Shown one piece after another: positions 7,709 through 16,724 of a stretch of 32,384 nt of DNA. The notes under the pieces were generated by a model, which saw only the letters and a list, made by a program, of their open reading frames with translations, was not told the origin of the DNA and ran no database searches. A program made the translations under genes and the position numbers. Positions within the stretch are counted from its first letter, which is position 1; each line of letters opens with the position of its first letter. Source of the stretch: Planctomycetaceae bacterium. GTDB lineage: Bacteria; Planctomycetota; Planctomycetia; Pirellulales; UBA1268. The stretch covers positions 1 through 32,384 of the forward strand of contig JABHNP010000055.1 in assembly GCA_018694455.1 (NCBI GenBank), read 5' to 3'.

Positions 7709-9301
7709 TCAGTATTCACTCGCAGTTGGTGTGTCTTCTGGCCCCGTCCCGTCGACGGCCGTTTCTTCCACGGCATCTTCATGTGACTCTTCCGATCCAT
7801 CGAGGTGAATGACCTTGTACCCGCCGATTGCTCGGTAGTAGATAAGAAGCCCGAGAAAGCCGACAGCCATTGCTGCCGGAATATAACTTGTCAGGGTTAA
7901 GGCTCTTCGGCCTCCGAACAAATATGAGTCCTGGACTGCCTTGAAATCTGTGCCAGCGTTTTTTATGAGTAATTTTTTCTCGCCCTTTGGTATTAATTCT
8001 GCGGAAGAAATAGCATCCGTTGTTTTCGGTGTGCCGTCTACTAGTTCTGTTCCATTTGCAGCATTCAATTTTGCAGCGTTAAGGGCACGGTATTCATATC
8101 CCCACGATTTTGTCATGTCTTGCGACGCGTATCGACTGAATGTATCCGGTGCCGTTTCTTCAAGGTTGCGGCTCATCTCGAATCCTTGCTGGGTTCCAAT
8201 TCGAGGCCCTGCTATTTGTCCTACGCAAAGCATTCCAGCTGCCCCAAGCGCACCCATAGCAACTGAACCACACTGCGGATACCGTTCTCCAGCAACTCCA
8301 AGCATGGTAGGCCAAAGGAATGCTTTACCGAACGAATAGAACGTTGCCGCAGCAAAAATCATGAACACCGTTTGATTCGGAGATCCTAGCCAAAGCAATC
8401 CAAGGCAGGCAATCACACTGCTACCAAACAACAAACCGATTGGGTTGACCTTGTGAACAATGGGGCCTGCAAAGAACCGAAGGATAAACATAAGTAAGGA
8501 TGTGTAGACGAGAATTAAGATTGAGTTTGGTAGTAAGTTCTCCATGAGTTTGGTCATCCACGAGTCAACGCCTAGTTCCATGTATCCAACAAGGGCGTGG
8601 AGTACGATCAGGACAAGGAATGGAATTGATATAAAACATGAAAAGACTGTTGCGAAGTTTCCGGATGATTCTCCGACTGTCTCGGGGAATTTCTCGGGCA
8701 GGACCATAATTGCATAGACGAGGACTACAACCGCAAAACTTGAAAGCGCCCACTGCCATGGAATTTGCATAAACCAGGCATTCTCGCCGATAAATCCTGC
8801 AGCAAATAAGCCACCAATGATCATTCCTGCCGGCCAGCCAGCATGCAGGATATTAAGATAGTGTGTCTTATTGTCTGGGTATAACTGCGCGATGAGTGGA
8901 TTGATCACCGCCTCATACAGGCCTTGGCATATAGAAAATATAAAAGCACTCCAAAAGAGTACGCCGAAGACACGCGCGGTTGCTGTTTCTGGATTCGCTG
9001 CTCGCCAGGAGTCGAAGAGAGGGTTTGCTAGGAAGAGCATGCCAGCGCTTATAAGGTGCAAGACACAGGCGACCATGAGCAGCTTTTTGTACCCGAATTT
9101 TTCAACAAGAATCCCGCCAAAAAATATCATGAGACCAAAGCCGAGAAATCCAGCACCTAAAATTCCACCAAATTCAGCTCCACCGATATTAAATTCTCGT
9201 TCCCAATCCCCACCCGCCGCGGTTCGCGTGGCAAACCCAACGCCGGAAGCTACCAGCGTTAAAAAACTTGCCAGCATTAATTTTCCACGAGAAAAATTCA
9301 T
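7709..9301 (-). CDS. Major facilitator superfamily transporter with a large loop before the last helix
   Basis: This 530-residue integral membrane protein has about 12 hydrophobic helices and a short charged N-terminus (MNFSRGKLMLASF), as in MFS sugar/nucleoside-type permeases. The loop between helices 2 and 3 carries FGGILVEKFGYKKLL, resembling the MFS motif G-x-x-x-D/E-K-x-G-x-K/R. Helix 11 (GSVAMGALGAAGMLCVGQIAG) and helix 12 (TSYIPAAMAVGFLGLLIYY) are separated by an insert of about 95 polar residues (about 367-465), which the usual N-in topology places in the periplasm. The C-terminal tail is acidic. The ATG at 9301 has GGAG eight bases upstream. It is flanked by a terminator-like hairpin and a 198-bp gap, so it is probably monocistronic. 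The substrate cannot be read from the sequence. Confidence 0.85.
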   Translation of the reverse strand: MNFSRGKLMLASFLTLVASGVGFATRTAAGGDWEREFNIGGAEFGGILGAGFLGFGLMIFFGGILVEKFGYKKLLMVACVLHLISAGMLFLANPLFDSWRAANPETATARVFGVLFWSAFIFSICQGLYEAVINPLIAQLYPDNKTHYLNILHAGWPAGMIIGGLFAAGFIGENAWFMQIPWQWALSSFAVVVLVYAIMVLPEKFPETVGESSGNFATVFSCFISIPFLVLIVLHALVGYMELGVDSWMTKLMENLLPNSILILVYTSLLMFILRFFAGPIVHKVNPIGLLFGSSVIACLGLLWLGSPNQTVFMIFAAATFYSFGKAFLWPTMLGVAGERYPQCGSVAMGALGAAGMLCVGQIAGPRIGTQQGFEMSRNLEETAPDTFSRYASQDMTKSWGYEYRALNAAKLNAANGTELVDGTPKTTDAISSAELIPKGEKKLLIKNAGTDFKAVQDSYLFGGRRALTLTSYIPAAMAVGFLGLLIYYRAIGGYKVIHLDGSEESHEDAVEETAVDGTGPEDTPTASEY

Positions 9302-9444
9302 CGGTAATCTCCAAGGCTCGAAAAAGTATGCAAGGTGCGGTAGTAGCTTCTATCGTTGACACGACTTGATAAAGCTCTCTCCCCGACTCCAAGAGAATAG
9401 GGTTGAACGAGGCTATATCTCAAGGGGAAGGCGTAAGCCACTGA

Positions 9445-9463
9445 ATACAGAGAGGCTCTGTGT
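9445..9463 (-). terminator. Hairpin downstream of pdxA
   Basis: ACAGAG AGG CTCTGT forms a perfect 6-bp stem with a 3-base loop, extendable by a G-T and an A-T pair. It lies about 40 bases past the pdxA stop on the minus strand. No clear T run follows, so factor-independent termination is uncertain. The rest of the 198-bp gap (9302-9499) shows no gene. Confidence 0.3.
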
Positions 9464-9499
9464 GATTGGTGACTCGTATACTTTCAGAAATGAGTCTTT

Positions 9500-10495
9500 C
9501 TACTTGCCTGTCTTTGACAAGTTGGCGGCAAGTCGCACTGCTTCAAAAAGACTTCCCGGGTTAGCCTTTCCGCTCCAGGCGATATCGAATGCGGTGCCAT
9601 GATCGACGCTTGTGCGGATGGCAGATAAACCGAGTGTCACATTGACCGCACGGTCAAATGCAATCATTTTGATCGGTATGTGCCCTTGGTCGTGATACAT
9701 GCAGACAACGCCGTCGAACCTTTCGCGTGACTGAGGGGTAAATGCGGTATCTGCCGGGACCGGACCGGTTGCATCAATACCTTGCCGCTTAACTTTTTTT
9801 ACCGCTGGAACAATCAGGAGTTCTTCTTCACCATTGCCGAAACGTCCGTTTTCACCAGCATGCGGGTTGAGCCCACACACCAACAATTTCGGTGCAGTAC
9901 CTCGGATGAGTGTCAAAGCATCATTGGTTAATTCAATGACCTCTGCTATTCGGGCAATGGTGAGTTGATCGCAGACCTCTGCATATCCAATGTGAGTGGT
10001 TACAAAGCTACATGCGATGTCTGCGGCATATTGCATCATGCATGTTTTGGAATCAGCGAATTGTTCGGCAAATAATTCTGTATGGCCGGGATATGAGTAA
10101 CCGGCGTTGTATATTGCTTCTTTATTAATTGGGCAGGTGACAATACCATCGACAGTGGCACGTTTCATTTCAGTGATTGCTCGAAGACAGTATTCGACCG
10201 ACGCTTCTCCACAGTTTGCTTGCACGCGTCCTGGAACAATGTTACTGAGGTCAGCTGTTGGGCAATGAATAATAGCTGGTCCTGTGACAGACGTACCAAG
10301 TGACACAACCGGTGAGGTCATCGGTAGATCGAGTAGCTTCGATACCTTCTTCAGAATGCTAGCGTCACCAAAGACAATTGGTGTGTAGTTTTTTTGCGAT
10401 CGATTGAGTAATCGAAGACATAACTCTGGGCCAACACCAGCGGGGTCGCCCATGGTAACGGCCAGTCGAGGGTGTCTTCCCGAATCCGCCGTCAC
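9500..10495 (-). CDS. pdxA: 4-hydroxythreonine-4-phosphate dehydrogenase
   Basis: PdxA oxidises 4-phosphohydroxy-L-threonine in the DXP-dependent route to pyridoxal phosphate. The 331-residue protein has the expected motifs in order: VTMGDPAGVGPELCLRLL near the N-terminus, CPINKEAIYNAGYSYPGHTE, TTHIGYAEV, GLNPHAGENGRFGNGEEE, ADTAF, MYHDQGHIPIKMIAFD and SVDHGTAFDIA. The metal-binding histidines of the family lie in THIG, MYHDQGH and DHG-type motifs. The start codon is GTG at 10495, overlapping the cimA TGA as GTGA, with GGTGAA a few bases upstream; this suggests translational coupling. PdxA paralogues (PdxA2) with other substrates exist, but length and motifs fit the classical enzyme. Confidence 0.93.
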   Translation of the reverse strand: MTADSGRHPRLAVTMGDPAGVGPELCLRLLNRSQKNYTPIVFGDASILKKVSKLLDLPMTSPVVSLGTSVTGPAIIHCPTADLSNIVPGRVQANCGEASVEYCLRAITEMKRATVDGIVTCPINKEAIYNAGYSYPGHTELFAEQFADSKTCMMQYAADIACSFVTTHIGYAEVCDQLTIARIAEVIELTNDALTLIRGTAPKLLVCGLNPHAGENGRFGNGEEELLIVPAVKKVKRQGIDATGPVPADTAFTPQSRERFDGVVCMYHDQGHIPIKMIAFDRAVNVTLGLSAIRTSVDHGTAFDIAWSGKANPGSLFEAVRLAANLSKTGK

Positions 10496-12129
10496 GACTT
10501 CACCGAAGGGTGGCGTTGACCTTCATGAGACGGTGCTTGGTGCCTCGCTTCACAAGTCGCTGCCAGAAAAAAATGAAAGGAGTCCGCAAGAGCAAGCCAG
10601 CTTGCCTCAATAACGTTTTCACTCACGCCCACCGTTCCCCAGACACGTTCTCCGTCAGTGCTCTGAATTGAGACACGAACTCGTGCCGCGGTACCTTCTT
10701 GTGCATTGATCACACGCACCTTGTAATCCAGTAGTTGCATCGTCTTGAGGTGAGGGAAGATTAAAGCCAGCGCCTTACGGAGCGCCGCGTCGAGTGCATT
10801 GACTGGTCCATCACCCTCGGCAACCTCATGCCGGACAGTATTTCCAACCATAATTTTGACGGTTGCTTCCGTTCGCACGGTGCCCTCAATGCTGTCTGAG
10901 CTTTCAACGTCAACGTTGTACGACACCTTTTCAAACTGGGGGTGGTATGTGCCAGCACACCGGTCCACTAACAGGTCAAAGGATGCATCCGCTGCTTCAA
11001 ATTGCCATCCTTCGTTTTCTAAGCGACAAATTTTCTGAAGAACCTTATCGAGGAGATTACGGTCATTTTTGACATCGGGCCGGCTGACCATGGCAGCGAT
11101 GTTAGATCTCCCGGATAGTTCACTGACGAGTACTCGCCGGGAGTTCCCGACGAGTTCAGGACTGATGTGTTCGTACGATTTCGTTGATTTTGCTATAGCG
11201 TGGACATGCATCCCACCTTTGTGAGCGAAGGCACTTGAACCAACAAATGCTTGGCCAGGGCGGTAGGACATATTTGCCGTTTCGTAGACAAACCGTGATA
11301 ACTCTGTGAGGTGTTTGACACCACTATCTGTGCCATGTCCGTGTGTGAGAACTTTGAATTCCGATAACTTCAGGGCTAGATTCGCTACAACAGAAATGAC
11401 ATCTGCATTTCCACATCGTTCTCCGATTCCGTTGATAGTACCCTGAGCCTGCACGCACCCGGCGTTAATTGCACTCAGCGTATTGGCAACAGCGACATCA
11501 CAGTCATTGTGACAGTGAATTCCCAGTGGCACGTCTACAGATTTACTGACGTCGGTGACAATTGATGCAATTTCGGTTGGAAGCGTGCCGCCGTTAGTGT
11601 CGCAGAGAATAAGACGGGTTGCACCACCTTTGATTGCTGCCCTGAGCGTTTGTAACGAATAAGCAGCATCCAGTTTCCATCCGTCAAAGAAGTGCTCTGC
11701 ATCGTAGAAAACATTTCGGGCTTCAGACGTAAGATAGCTCACAGTATCAGCGATCATCTCAAGATTTTCATCGAGACTCACCCCCAGGACTGTCTCAACA
11801 TGAAACGATGATGTTTTGCCGACAATAGTTATGATCGGAGTGTTGGACTCGAGGAGTGCTCTCATTCCGGGGTCTTGGCTTGCTTCCACGCCCCGACGGC
11901 GGGTCATGCCAAACGCACATAGTTTTGCAGTTTGAAATTTGATGCGTGAGGCTCGTTCAAAAAACTGGGCATCTTTTGGATTAGAGAGAGGATATCCGCC
12001 TTCGATATAGTCAACACCCGCTTCGTCCAGACGAGAAGCAACGGCTAGCTTGTCTTCAAGCGAAAAGTTTACACCTTCTCCCTGTGAGCCATCTCGGAGG
12101 GTTGTGTCGTAAATTTCAATTGTTCGCAT
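10492..12129 (-). CDS. cimA: (R)-citramalate synthase
   Basis: CimA condenses pyruvate and acetyl-CoA to (R)-citramalate, giving 2-oxobutanoate for isoleucine without threonine deaminase. The 545-residue protein starts MRTIEIYDTTLRDGSQGEGV with the DTTLRDG motif of the isopropylmalate/homocitrate/citramalate synthase family. It continues with YIEGGYPLSNPKD, LCDTNGGTLP, GIHCHNDCDVAVANTL and INGIGERCGNAD. The C-terminal LeuA-type regulatory domain covers roughly 420-525. I prefer citramalate over isopropylmalate synthase because of the IEGGYPLSNPKDAQFF and FFDGWKLDAAYSLQTL segments typical of the long CimA group. The track starts at a TTG (12138), but the ATG at 12129 is better: TAGGA lies 10 bases upstream of it and only one base from the TTG. 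The stop overlaps pdxA. Confidence 0.9.
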   Translation of the reverse strand: MRTIEIYDTTLRDGSQGEGVNFSLEDKLAVASRLDEAGVDYIEGGYPLSNPKDAQFFERASRIKFQTAKLCAFGMTRRRGVEASQDPGMRALLESNTPIITIVGKTSSFHVETVLGVSLDENLEMIADTVSYLTSEARNVFYDAEHFFDGWKLDAAYSLQTLRAAIKGGATRLILCDTNGGTLPTEIASIVTDVSKSVDVPLGIHCHNDCDVAVANTLSAINAGCVQAQGTINGIGERCGNADVISVVANLALKLSEFKVLTHGHGTDSGVKHLTELSRFVYETANMSYRPGQAFVGSSAFAHKGGMHVHAIAKSTKSYEHISPELVGNSRRVLVSELSGRSNIAAMVSRPDVKNDRNLLDKVLQKICRLENEGWQFEAADASFDLLVDRCAGTYHPQFEKVSYNVDVESSDSIEGTVRTEATVKIMVGNTVRHEVAEGDGPVNALDAALRKALALIFPHLKTMQLLDYKVRVINAQEGTAARVRVSIQSTDGERVWGTVGVSENVIEASWLALADSFHFFLAATCEARHQAPSHEGQRHPSVKS

Positions 12130-12265
12130 TGTAGGCAAATCCTATCAGGCTGCTTCTTTCCACAAGAATACCCTCGGTTGGCTTCCAGTCGATAGCCTGC
12201 AGTCTCTTGGAATCCTTTTTTTAATAGATAGCGTGCATTACAACTATGTAGGGGTAGAGGGCAGA

Positions 12266-12709
12266 TCAAAAATATTTGATCGCTAATACACCACCAAAGA
12301 TCAGGGCCGCGCCCATAGTTCGACCTAGAGTAAGCGAATGCTGTTGAATATGCATGAGCCCGAAGTGATCAATTGCGAGCGAACAGGTTAGTTGGCCTGC
12401 GATGACAGCGGCTAGAAAAGTGGCTGTGCCCAATCGAGGTACCAGAAGGGTGCCGGAGAGTACAAAGGCAGCACCGAGCGGACCACCGATCCAGTTCCAC
12501 CAAGGTGCTGTTCGGATAAGGCCGAGCGTTGGGAGAGGTGTCCGTGCACTTAGTATAAAAATTACGGCGCAGGCCATTGTTCCGGCAATTGAGAAAAAAG
12601 CTGCATACCAGGCACTCCCAAGGGTTTCCCTTAGAGAACCATTGGCAGCTGCCTGAATAGCAATCAACATCCCAGCGGTAGCGGCAATACCAATAAAAAA
12701 CCATTGCAT
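12266..12709 (-). CDS. Small DMT-superfamily membrane protein (YdcZ/DUF606 family)
   Basis: This 147-residue, very hydrophobic protein has about five membrane helices. The N-terminus MQWFFIGIAATAGMLIAIQA, a central WWNWIGGPLGAAFVLSGTL and the TATFLAAVIAGQLTCSLAIDHFG stretch match the YdcZ/DUF606 family of drug/metabolite-type transporters, normally about 140-150 residues. The function of the family is not established. The ATG at 12709 lacks a strong ribosome-binding site. It lies between ftsK and cimA on the same strand, with gaps of about 116 and 136 bp, so membership of one transcript is possible but not shown. Confidence 0.8.
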   Translation of the reverse strand: MQWFFIGIAATAGMLIAIQAAANGSLRETLGSAWYAAFFSIAGTMACAVIFILSARTPLPTLGLIRTAPWWNWIGGPLGAAFVLSGTLLVPRLGTATFLAAVIAGQLTCSLAIDHFGLMHIQQHSLTLGRTMGAALIFGGVLAIKYF

Positions 12710-12775
12710 AAACTGAGGCCCTTCATTTAGATGATGTCCGGTTCGAAGGCAGTTTCCAAGAAGTTACCATTGCCA

Positions 12776-12807
12776 TACGAATGTGAAGTGGAACGTACGA
12801 ATGTGAA
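12776..12807. repeat. Pair of 12-bp direct repeats, 20 bp apart
   Basis: TACGAATGTGAA occurs at 12776-12787 and again at 12796-12807, a start-to-start period of 20 bp, about two helical turns. The pair lies between the ftsK stop and the YdcZ-family start. It could be a tandem protein-binding site or the relic of a local duplication. Confidence 0.55.
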
Positions 12808-12825
12808 TTAGAAGCTATACAGCAT

Positions 12826-15564
12826 TCACTCCGCATTTTCGTCGTCCTCCTCGTCTTCATAGACATATTCATACTCTTCATCGTCCTCCAGATCGTCTTC
12901 TGATTCATCCTCCTCGGCGGAATCAGCCACTTGTTCTTCTTCGGAGCCTTCCTCCTCATCGTCGTCTACTTCGTCGTTCTCAAGATCTTCCACTGCCGCG
13001 TCGTCATCAGTGGTGAGGTCTGTGTCTTCAATTGGCACGGCGATTTGTTCAGCTGCGTGTGGATTAATCTTTAACCGGCGTGGTGGCGGGTCTGGTGGCA
13101 GTGGTTCCTCACCTTGGGCCGCAGCCCATTCATCCATTGTCATTAGGACTTCACGTGCCTGGCTGCCCGCATATTGGCCAACTATGCCATCCTCTGCCAT
13201 GAAGTCGATCATTCTGGCTCCTCGACCATAGCCGACGCCTAGAGCTCGCTGAAGAAGCGAAACGCTTCCACGTCCCTCTCGGATGACAACTTCGACTGCT
13301 GCCTCATACAATTCATCTCGATCTTTTGCCGGTGCACCCTTTGTGGTGGCGTCCCCGGTTGGGGCTGGTTGTAGGTTGACAAGTTCTTTGGCGTATTGAG
13401 GTTCATTTGTACCGATCGTTGCCATGACTCGCCCAATTTCGTCATCGCTTACGAACGTTCCCTGACCACGAAGGGTAAGGCTTGTTCCTGGTGACAGGAA
13501 GAGCATGTCGCCGTTGCCAAGCAGTCGCTCAGCACCGCATTCATCAAGCACAACACGACTATCAGTACGACTCGCAACCTGAAATGCGATTCGTGCCGGC
13601 AAATTACTCTTGATGAGTCCCGTGATAACATCAACGGTTGGTTTCTGGGTCGCTAGAATAAGATGGATGCCAACAGCCCGGCTCTTCTGTGCTAGCCGAA
13701 TGATGTACTGTTCAATTTCTTTTCCTGCAGTCATCATCATGTCAGCAATTTCATCTGCAACCATAACAATATACGGCATAGTTGTTGGTATTGCGTCAGC
13801 GTCTTCATCCGTTTCCGGCTGGATTCGTTTGAGTATTTCTTCCCTTCCAAGAGAGTTGTATTGGGAAAGATGTCGGACACCTGCGCTTGCCAGAAGCGTG
13901 TAACGTTGTTCCATTTTGTCGACAGCCCAGGCCAGAATGGCTTCGGCCTTCTTCATGTCAGTGACCACCGGATGCATGAGATGAGGAAGTGACTTATATG
14001 GTGTAAGCTCTACCATTTTCGGATCGATCATGAGCATCCGCACTTCGTCGGGCCGTCGAGTCATCAGCATCGATACGATAATCGAATTGAGGCAGACACT
14101 TTTTCCGGTACCAGTTCGCCCCGCAATGAGAAGATGTGGCATCGTGGCGAGGTCGACCACCATTGGATTTCCAGAAACATCTTTCCCAAGGTAGATCGGG
14201 ATTTTCATAGCCCGACTCTTGGAGTTTGTTTCTTCCATAACTTCGCGTAGGCGAACCATTTGCCTATCGGTATTCGGAACTTCAACACCGACTGAGTTTT
14301 TGCCAGGTATTGGTGCCACGATACGGACACTTGGCACACGTAATGCGATGGCGAGGTCGTCAGCGAGATTTGTGATCTTGGCTAGTCGCAGCCCAGCCTC
14401 AAGTTCAATTTCGTACTGTGAAATAACCGGTCCAGTTTCGACCTCAACAACGCGCACTCTGAAACCAAAGTTAGCAAAGGTTTTCTCAAGAATCTTTGCA
14501 CGTTTACGAACTTCAGCCTCCTGCTCATCGAGTTCCATTTCTTCGGGAGGAAGCAAGAGTTCGACAGAAGGTAGCTCATAGTTGCCTTCTGGATCTGGTG
14601 AAATTTCAAGCTCAAGTTGACGTGTTGGACGTGATTGCCTGTTCTTAATGGGAACAAGTGCGGATGGTGGAGCTACGGTTTCCTCTTCAACCTCTTCTTC
14701 CTCTTCTTCGTACTCCTCTTCCTCGTATTCTTCTTCTACGGCATCTTCAATTTTTGGTTTTCTTCCGCGAACCTTTATGGCGATACCATCATCTTCTTTT
14801 TCAGAATCTTCGGCGTTGAGCGTCGAAGTACGGCGACGCTGCCACCATTCGGATTCAGCGGTTTCTTCAGTTGAACTGTCGCGGAGAGCGTTGATACGCA
14901 GAAGAGGATATTGAAGAAAGCGTATACTTTGTTCGCCGAGGTGTGTCACCATGCTGATTGAGAAGCGAAGTACGCGGACTACAAGGCGATCAGCAGTAAG
15001 GAAAAGTCCGACACCGAGAGCTGTAAGGCCTACAAGGGCAGCGCCAGCACTTGCGAGATGACGAATTGCCACATCAGCAACGAGCGTGCCAGCAAGACCA
15101 CCAGGGCCCCATAGAGGTCGAGGAATAAAAGAAGGCATGAATAGCGTGCACAGCATGGCGAGGCTCAGGATGGAAAACACAGCACCGCTAGCCCGCCAAG
15201 GAAGATCGGCATACCGTTGATTACGAAAGAGGCCGATGGCAAGCCCGGCTAGGAAAGCAACGCCCAACCAACCTGCAACACCGGTGGATTGGTATATGAG
15301 TGTTGAGACACTGGCGCCAAGATGACCGCATAGATTCACAGGTACAATACGTGGTGGAAACCCTCGACTGGCTGGCGGATCAGCTGGGTCAAAACTGAGA
15401 AGCGCTACAGAAACAAATATCACAATTGGAATGAGTACGATAGCAAAAAGCTGACGGGATCTGCCAATGCCGGCACGATGTGGGATATCAGGGTCGATAA
15501 TGTAGTCACCGGTGGCAAGCCGCTGGGCGACCCCACCCGCAATTTGCTGGTTGGCACTAGCCAT
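12826..15564 (-). CDS. ftsK: DNA translocase FtsK/SpoIIIE with acidic linker and acidic C-terminal tail
   Basis: FtsK pumps DNA at the division site to clear the terminus and resolve dimers. The 912-residue protein has an N-terminal membrane domain (about 38-200, roughly four helices) and a linker with a Glu/Tyr-rich acidic run near 270-292 (EEEYEEEEYEEEEEEVEEE). The translocase alpha/beta core has Walker A AGRTGTGKS near 480-488, MLMIDPKMVELTPYKSLPHL, Walker B-type IVMVADEIADMM and KPTVDVITGLIKSNLPARIAF. A gamma winged-helix domain (about 750-825, EGRGSVSLLQRALGVGYGRG) normally reads KOPS sites. Beyond it lies a further tail of about 64 residues that is mostly Asp/Glu, which is not usual. 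The ATG at 15564 has AGGAAA about eight bases upstream. Core assignment is secure; the role of the tail is unknown. Confidence 0.95.
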   Translation of the reverse strand: MASANQQIAGGVAQRLATGDYIIDPDIPHRAGIGRSRQLFAIVLIPIVIFVSVALLSFDPADPPASRGFPPRIVPVNLCGHLGASVSTLIYQSTGVAGWLGVAFLAGLAIGLFRNQRYADLPWRASGAVFSILSLAMLCTLFMPSFIPRPLWGPGGLAGTLVADVAIRHLASAGAALVGLTALGVGLFLTADRLVVRVLRFSISMVTHLGEQSIRFLQYPLLRINALRDSSTEETAESEWWQRRRTSTLNAEDSEKEDDGIAIKVRGRKPKIEDAVEEEYEEEEYEEEEEEVEEETVAPPSALVPIKNRQSRPTRQLELEISPDPEGNYELPSVELLLPPEEMELDEQEAEVRKRAKILEKTFANFGFRVRVVEVETGPVISQYEIELEAGLRLAKITNLADDLAIALRVPSVRIVAPIPGKNSVGVEVPNTDRQMVRLREVMEETNSKSRAMKIPIYLGKDVSGNPMVVDLATMPHLLIAGRTGTGKSVCLNSIIVSMLMTRRPDEVRMLMIDPKMVELTPYKSLPHLMHPVVTDMKKAEAILAWAVDKMEQRYTLLASAGVRHLSQYNSLGREEILKRIQPETDEDADAIPTTMPYIVMVADEIADMMMTAGKEIEQYIIRLAQKSRAVGIHLILATQKPTVDVITGLIKSNLPARIAFQVASRTDSRVVLDECGAERLLGNGDMLFLSPGTSLTLRGQGTFVSDDEIGRVMATIGTNEPQYAKELVNLQPAPTGDATTKGAPAKDRDELYEAAVEVVIREGRGSVSLLQRALGVGYGRGARMIDFMAEDGIVGQYAGSQAREVLMTMDEWAAAQGEEPLPPDPPPRRLKINPHAAEQIAVPIEDTDLTTDDDAAVEDLENDEVDDDEEEGSEEEQVADSAEEDESEDDLEDDEEYEYVYEDEEDDENAE

Positions 15565-15621
15565 TCGTATATTTCCTGTGTGTTGGTAGTACTTCTTCCC
15601 TCAACTCTACCTGCCGGATAA

Positions 15622-15651
15622 ATTACAGGTCGCCTGATCATCCGCTTTCAA
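15622..15651 (-). promoter_or_regulatory. Possible sigma70-type promoter for ftsK
   Basis: On the minus strand TTGAAA and TGTAAT are separated by 18 bases, each matching five of six consensus positions. The -10 box lies about 58 bases upstream of the ftsK ATG, in the 138-bp divergent spacer shared with the EamA-type gene. This is a pattern match only. Confidence 0.3.
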
Positions 15652-15702
15652 GACAAAACAGAAGCAACGGTCGCGACGACTGTACTGAATGGGTAAAGTC
15701 TG

Positions 15703-16695
15703 GTGCCCGCGGGCTACCGTGTGCATACCTACCAGTCGGACTTGAATGTCGTGAATACTCTCTTTTTTGGCGTTATGGCCGGCTTGACGGCTGCTTTCTT
15801 CAGTTCGGTATCGTACTTGGTAGCACGGCATCACGGCACTCGTGAAAAGCATACGAGCAGGCGGCTTCTGATTTTTGCTCATGTGATTATGGGTATCACA
15901 TGTGTGCTTTTAGTAATGTCTTTTTACTGTACGGATGAAATTGTACTCGGTATCTGGCGCTGGAGCATCTGGTATCCATGCATAAAATCGACAGTCACAT
16001 ATTTTGTTGGAACGTCTGTCATTTTTCGAGTACTCAGAACTTCCGATGCTTCAAAAATTTCACCACTCCTGGGTTTGAAAATTATTGCCTTAGCATTTAT
16101 CGGTGCTTTCATCTATGGACTAACTTTGGGTTTGGCACAGTGGTTCGCTGTATTTCTTTGTGCGGCTGCCGCTATTCTTCTTCAACGTGGTGGATCGGGG
16201 CTACCAGCACGATCACTGTTGTTCTTGTCTTGTGGCTGCATCTGTTTCGCAGTTGCCGATTTTGGAATCGTGGAGATGATAGACGCTCTTCAACAGAGTT
16301 TGTCGATCAATCGCTTGTCTGCAGGCTGCCTCGCACTGCTACTCACCTACATACTAGGAGGCATATTAGTAATGCCCTTTGTGTATTATGAGTACATTTC
16401 GCAGCCGGCACCAACAAGGCATGACTGGGTAGCCGCTGTTCATTACTCTTCTGCTTGGCTCTTGGCAATGTTCGGCCTTTACGCATGCATTGGCTGTGTC
16501 GGTGTGATACTGAGCACAATTCTGCAGTCAACGAGGGGCATCATGTCTGTGGTTTTGGGTACAGTATTAGCGAGACATGGTTGGGATAAACTTGAAGGTG
16601 TTGTCGATCATAGTGTTTTGTTGAAACGATTACTTGCCGCAGCATTCATGACGATTGCGATTTCAATCTATGTTATGGCGAATAAAATCAGCTGA
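15703..16695 (+). CDS. EamA/DMT-type membrane transporter
   Basis: This integral membrane protein of up to 330 residues has about ten hydrophobic helices. Features that suggest the EamA (drug/metabolite transporter) family are the ten-helix layout, the early STVTYFVGTSVIFRVLRTSDASKISPLLGLKI segment (in part: DASKISPLLGLKIIALAFIG) and a second half beginning RSLLFLSCGCICFAVADFGI. The substrate is not predictable. The track start is GTG at 15703, but no strong ribosome-binding site stands out. Internal GTG codons, or the ATG at 15775 just inside the first helix (NTLFFGVMAGLTAAFF), are alternatives, so the start may be 20 or so codons further in. It is divergent from ftsK and upstream of the DUF1559 gene by 114 bp. 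Confidence 0.72.
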   Translation: MPAGYRVHTYQSDLNVVNTLFFGVMAGLTAAFFSSVSYLVARHHGTREKHTSRRLLIFAHVIMGITCVLLVMSFYCTDEIVLGIWRWSIWYPCIKSTVTYFVGTSVIFRVLRTSDASKISPLLGLKIIALAFIGAFIYGLTLGLAQWFAVFLCAAAAILLQRGGSGLPARSLLFLSCGCICFAVADFGIVEMIDALQQSLSINRLSAGCLALLLTYILGGILVMPFVYYEYISQPAPTRHDWVAAVHYSSAWLLAMFGLYACIGCVGVILSTILQSTRGIMSVVLGTVLARHGWDKLEGVVDHSVLLKRLLAAAFMTIAISIYVMANKIS

Positions 16696-16724
16696 TTTAT
16701 TTCTAGCAGTAGGGTTTTCTTTAA

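Noticed and set aside
8871-9359. Plus-strand ORF of 162 codons opposite the MFS gene
   Set aside because: Mirror of the transporter's N-terminal helices; the sense strand has clear MFS features and a good ribosome-binding site.
14635-14914. Plus-strand ORFs rich in Ser or Phe/Leu opposite ftsK
   Set aside because: These arise from the reverse complement of the repetitive Glu codons of the FtsK acidic linker.
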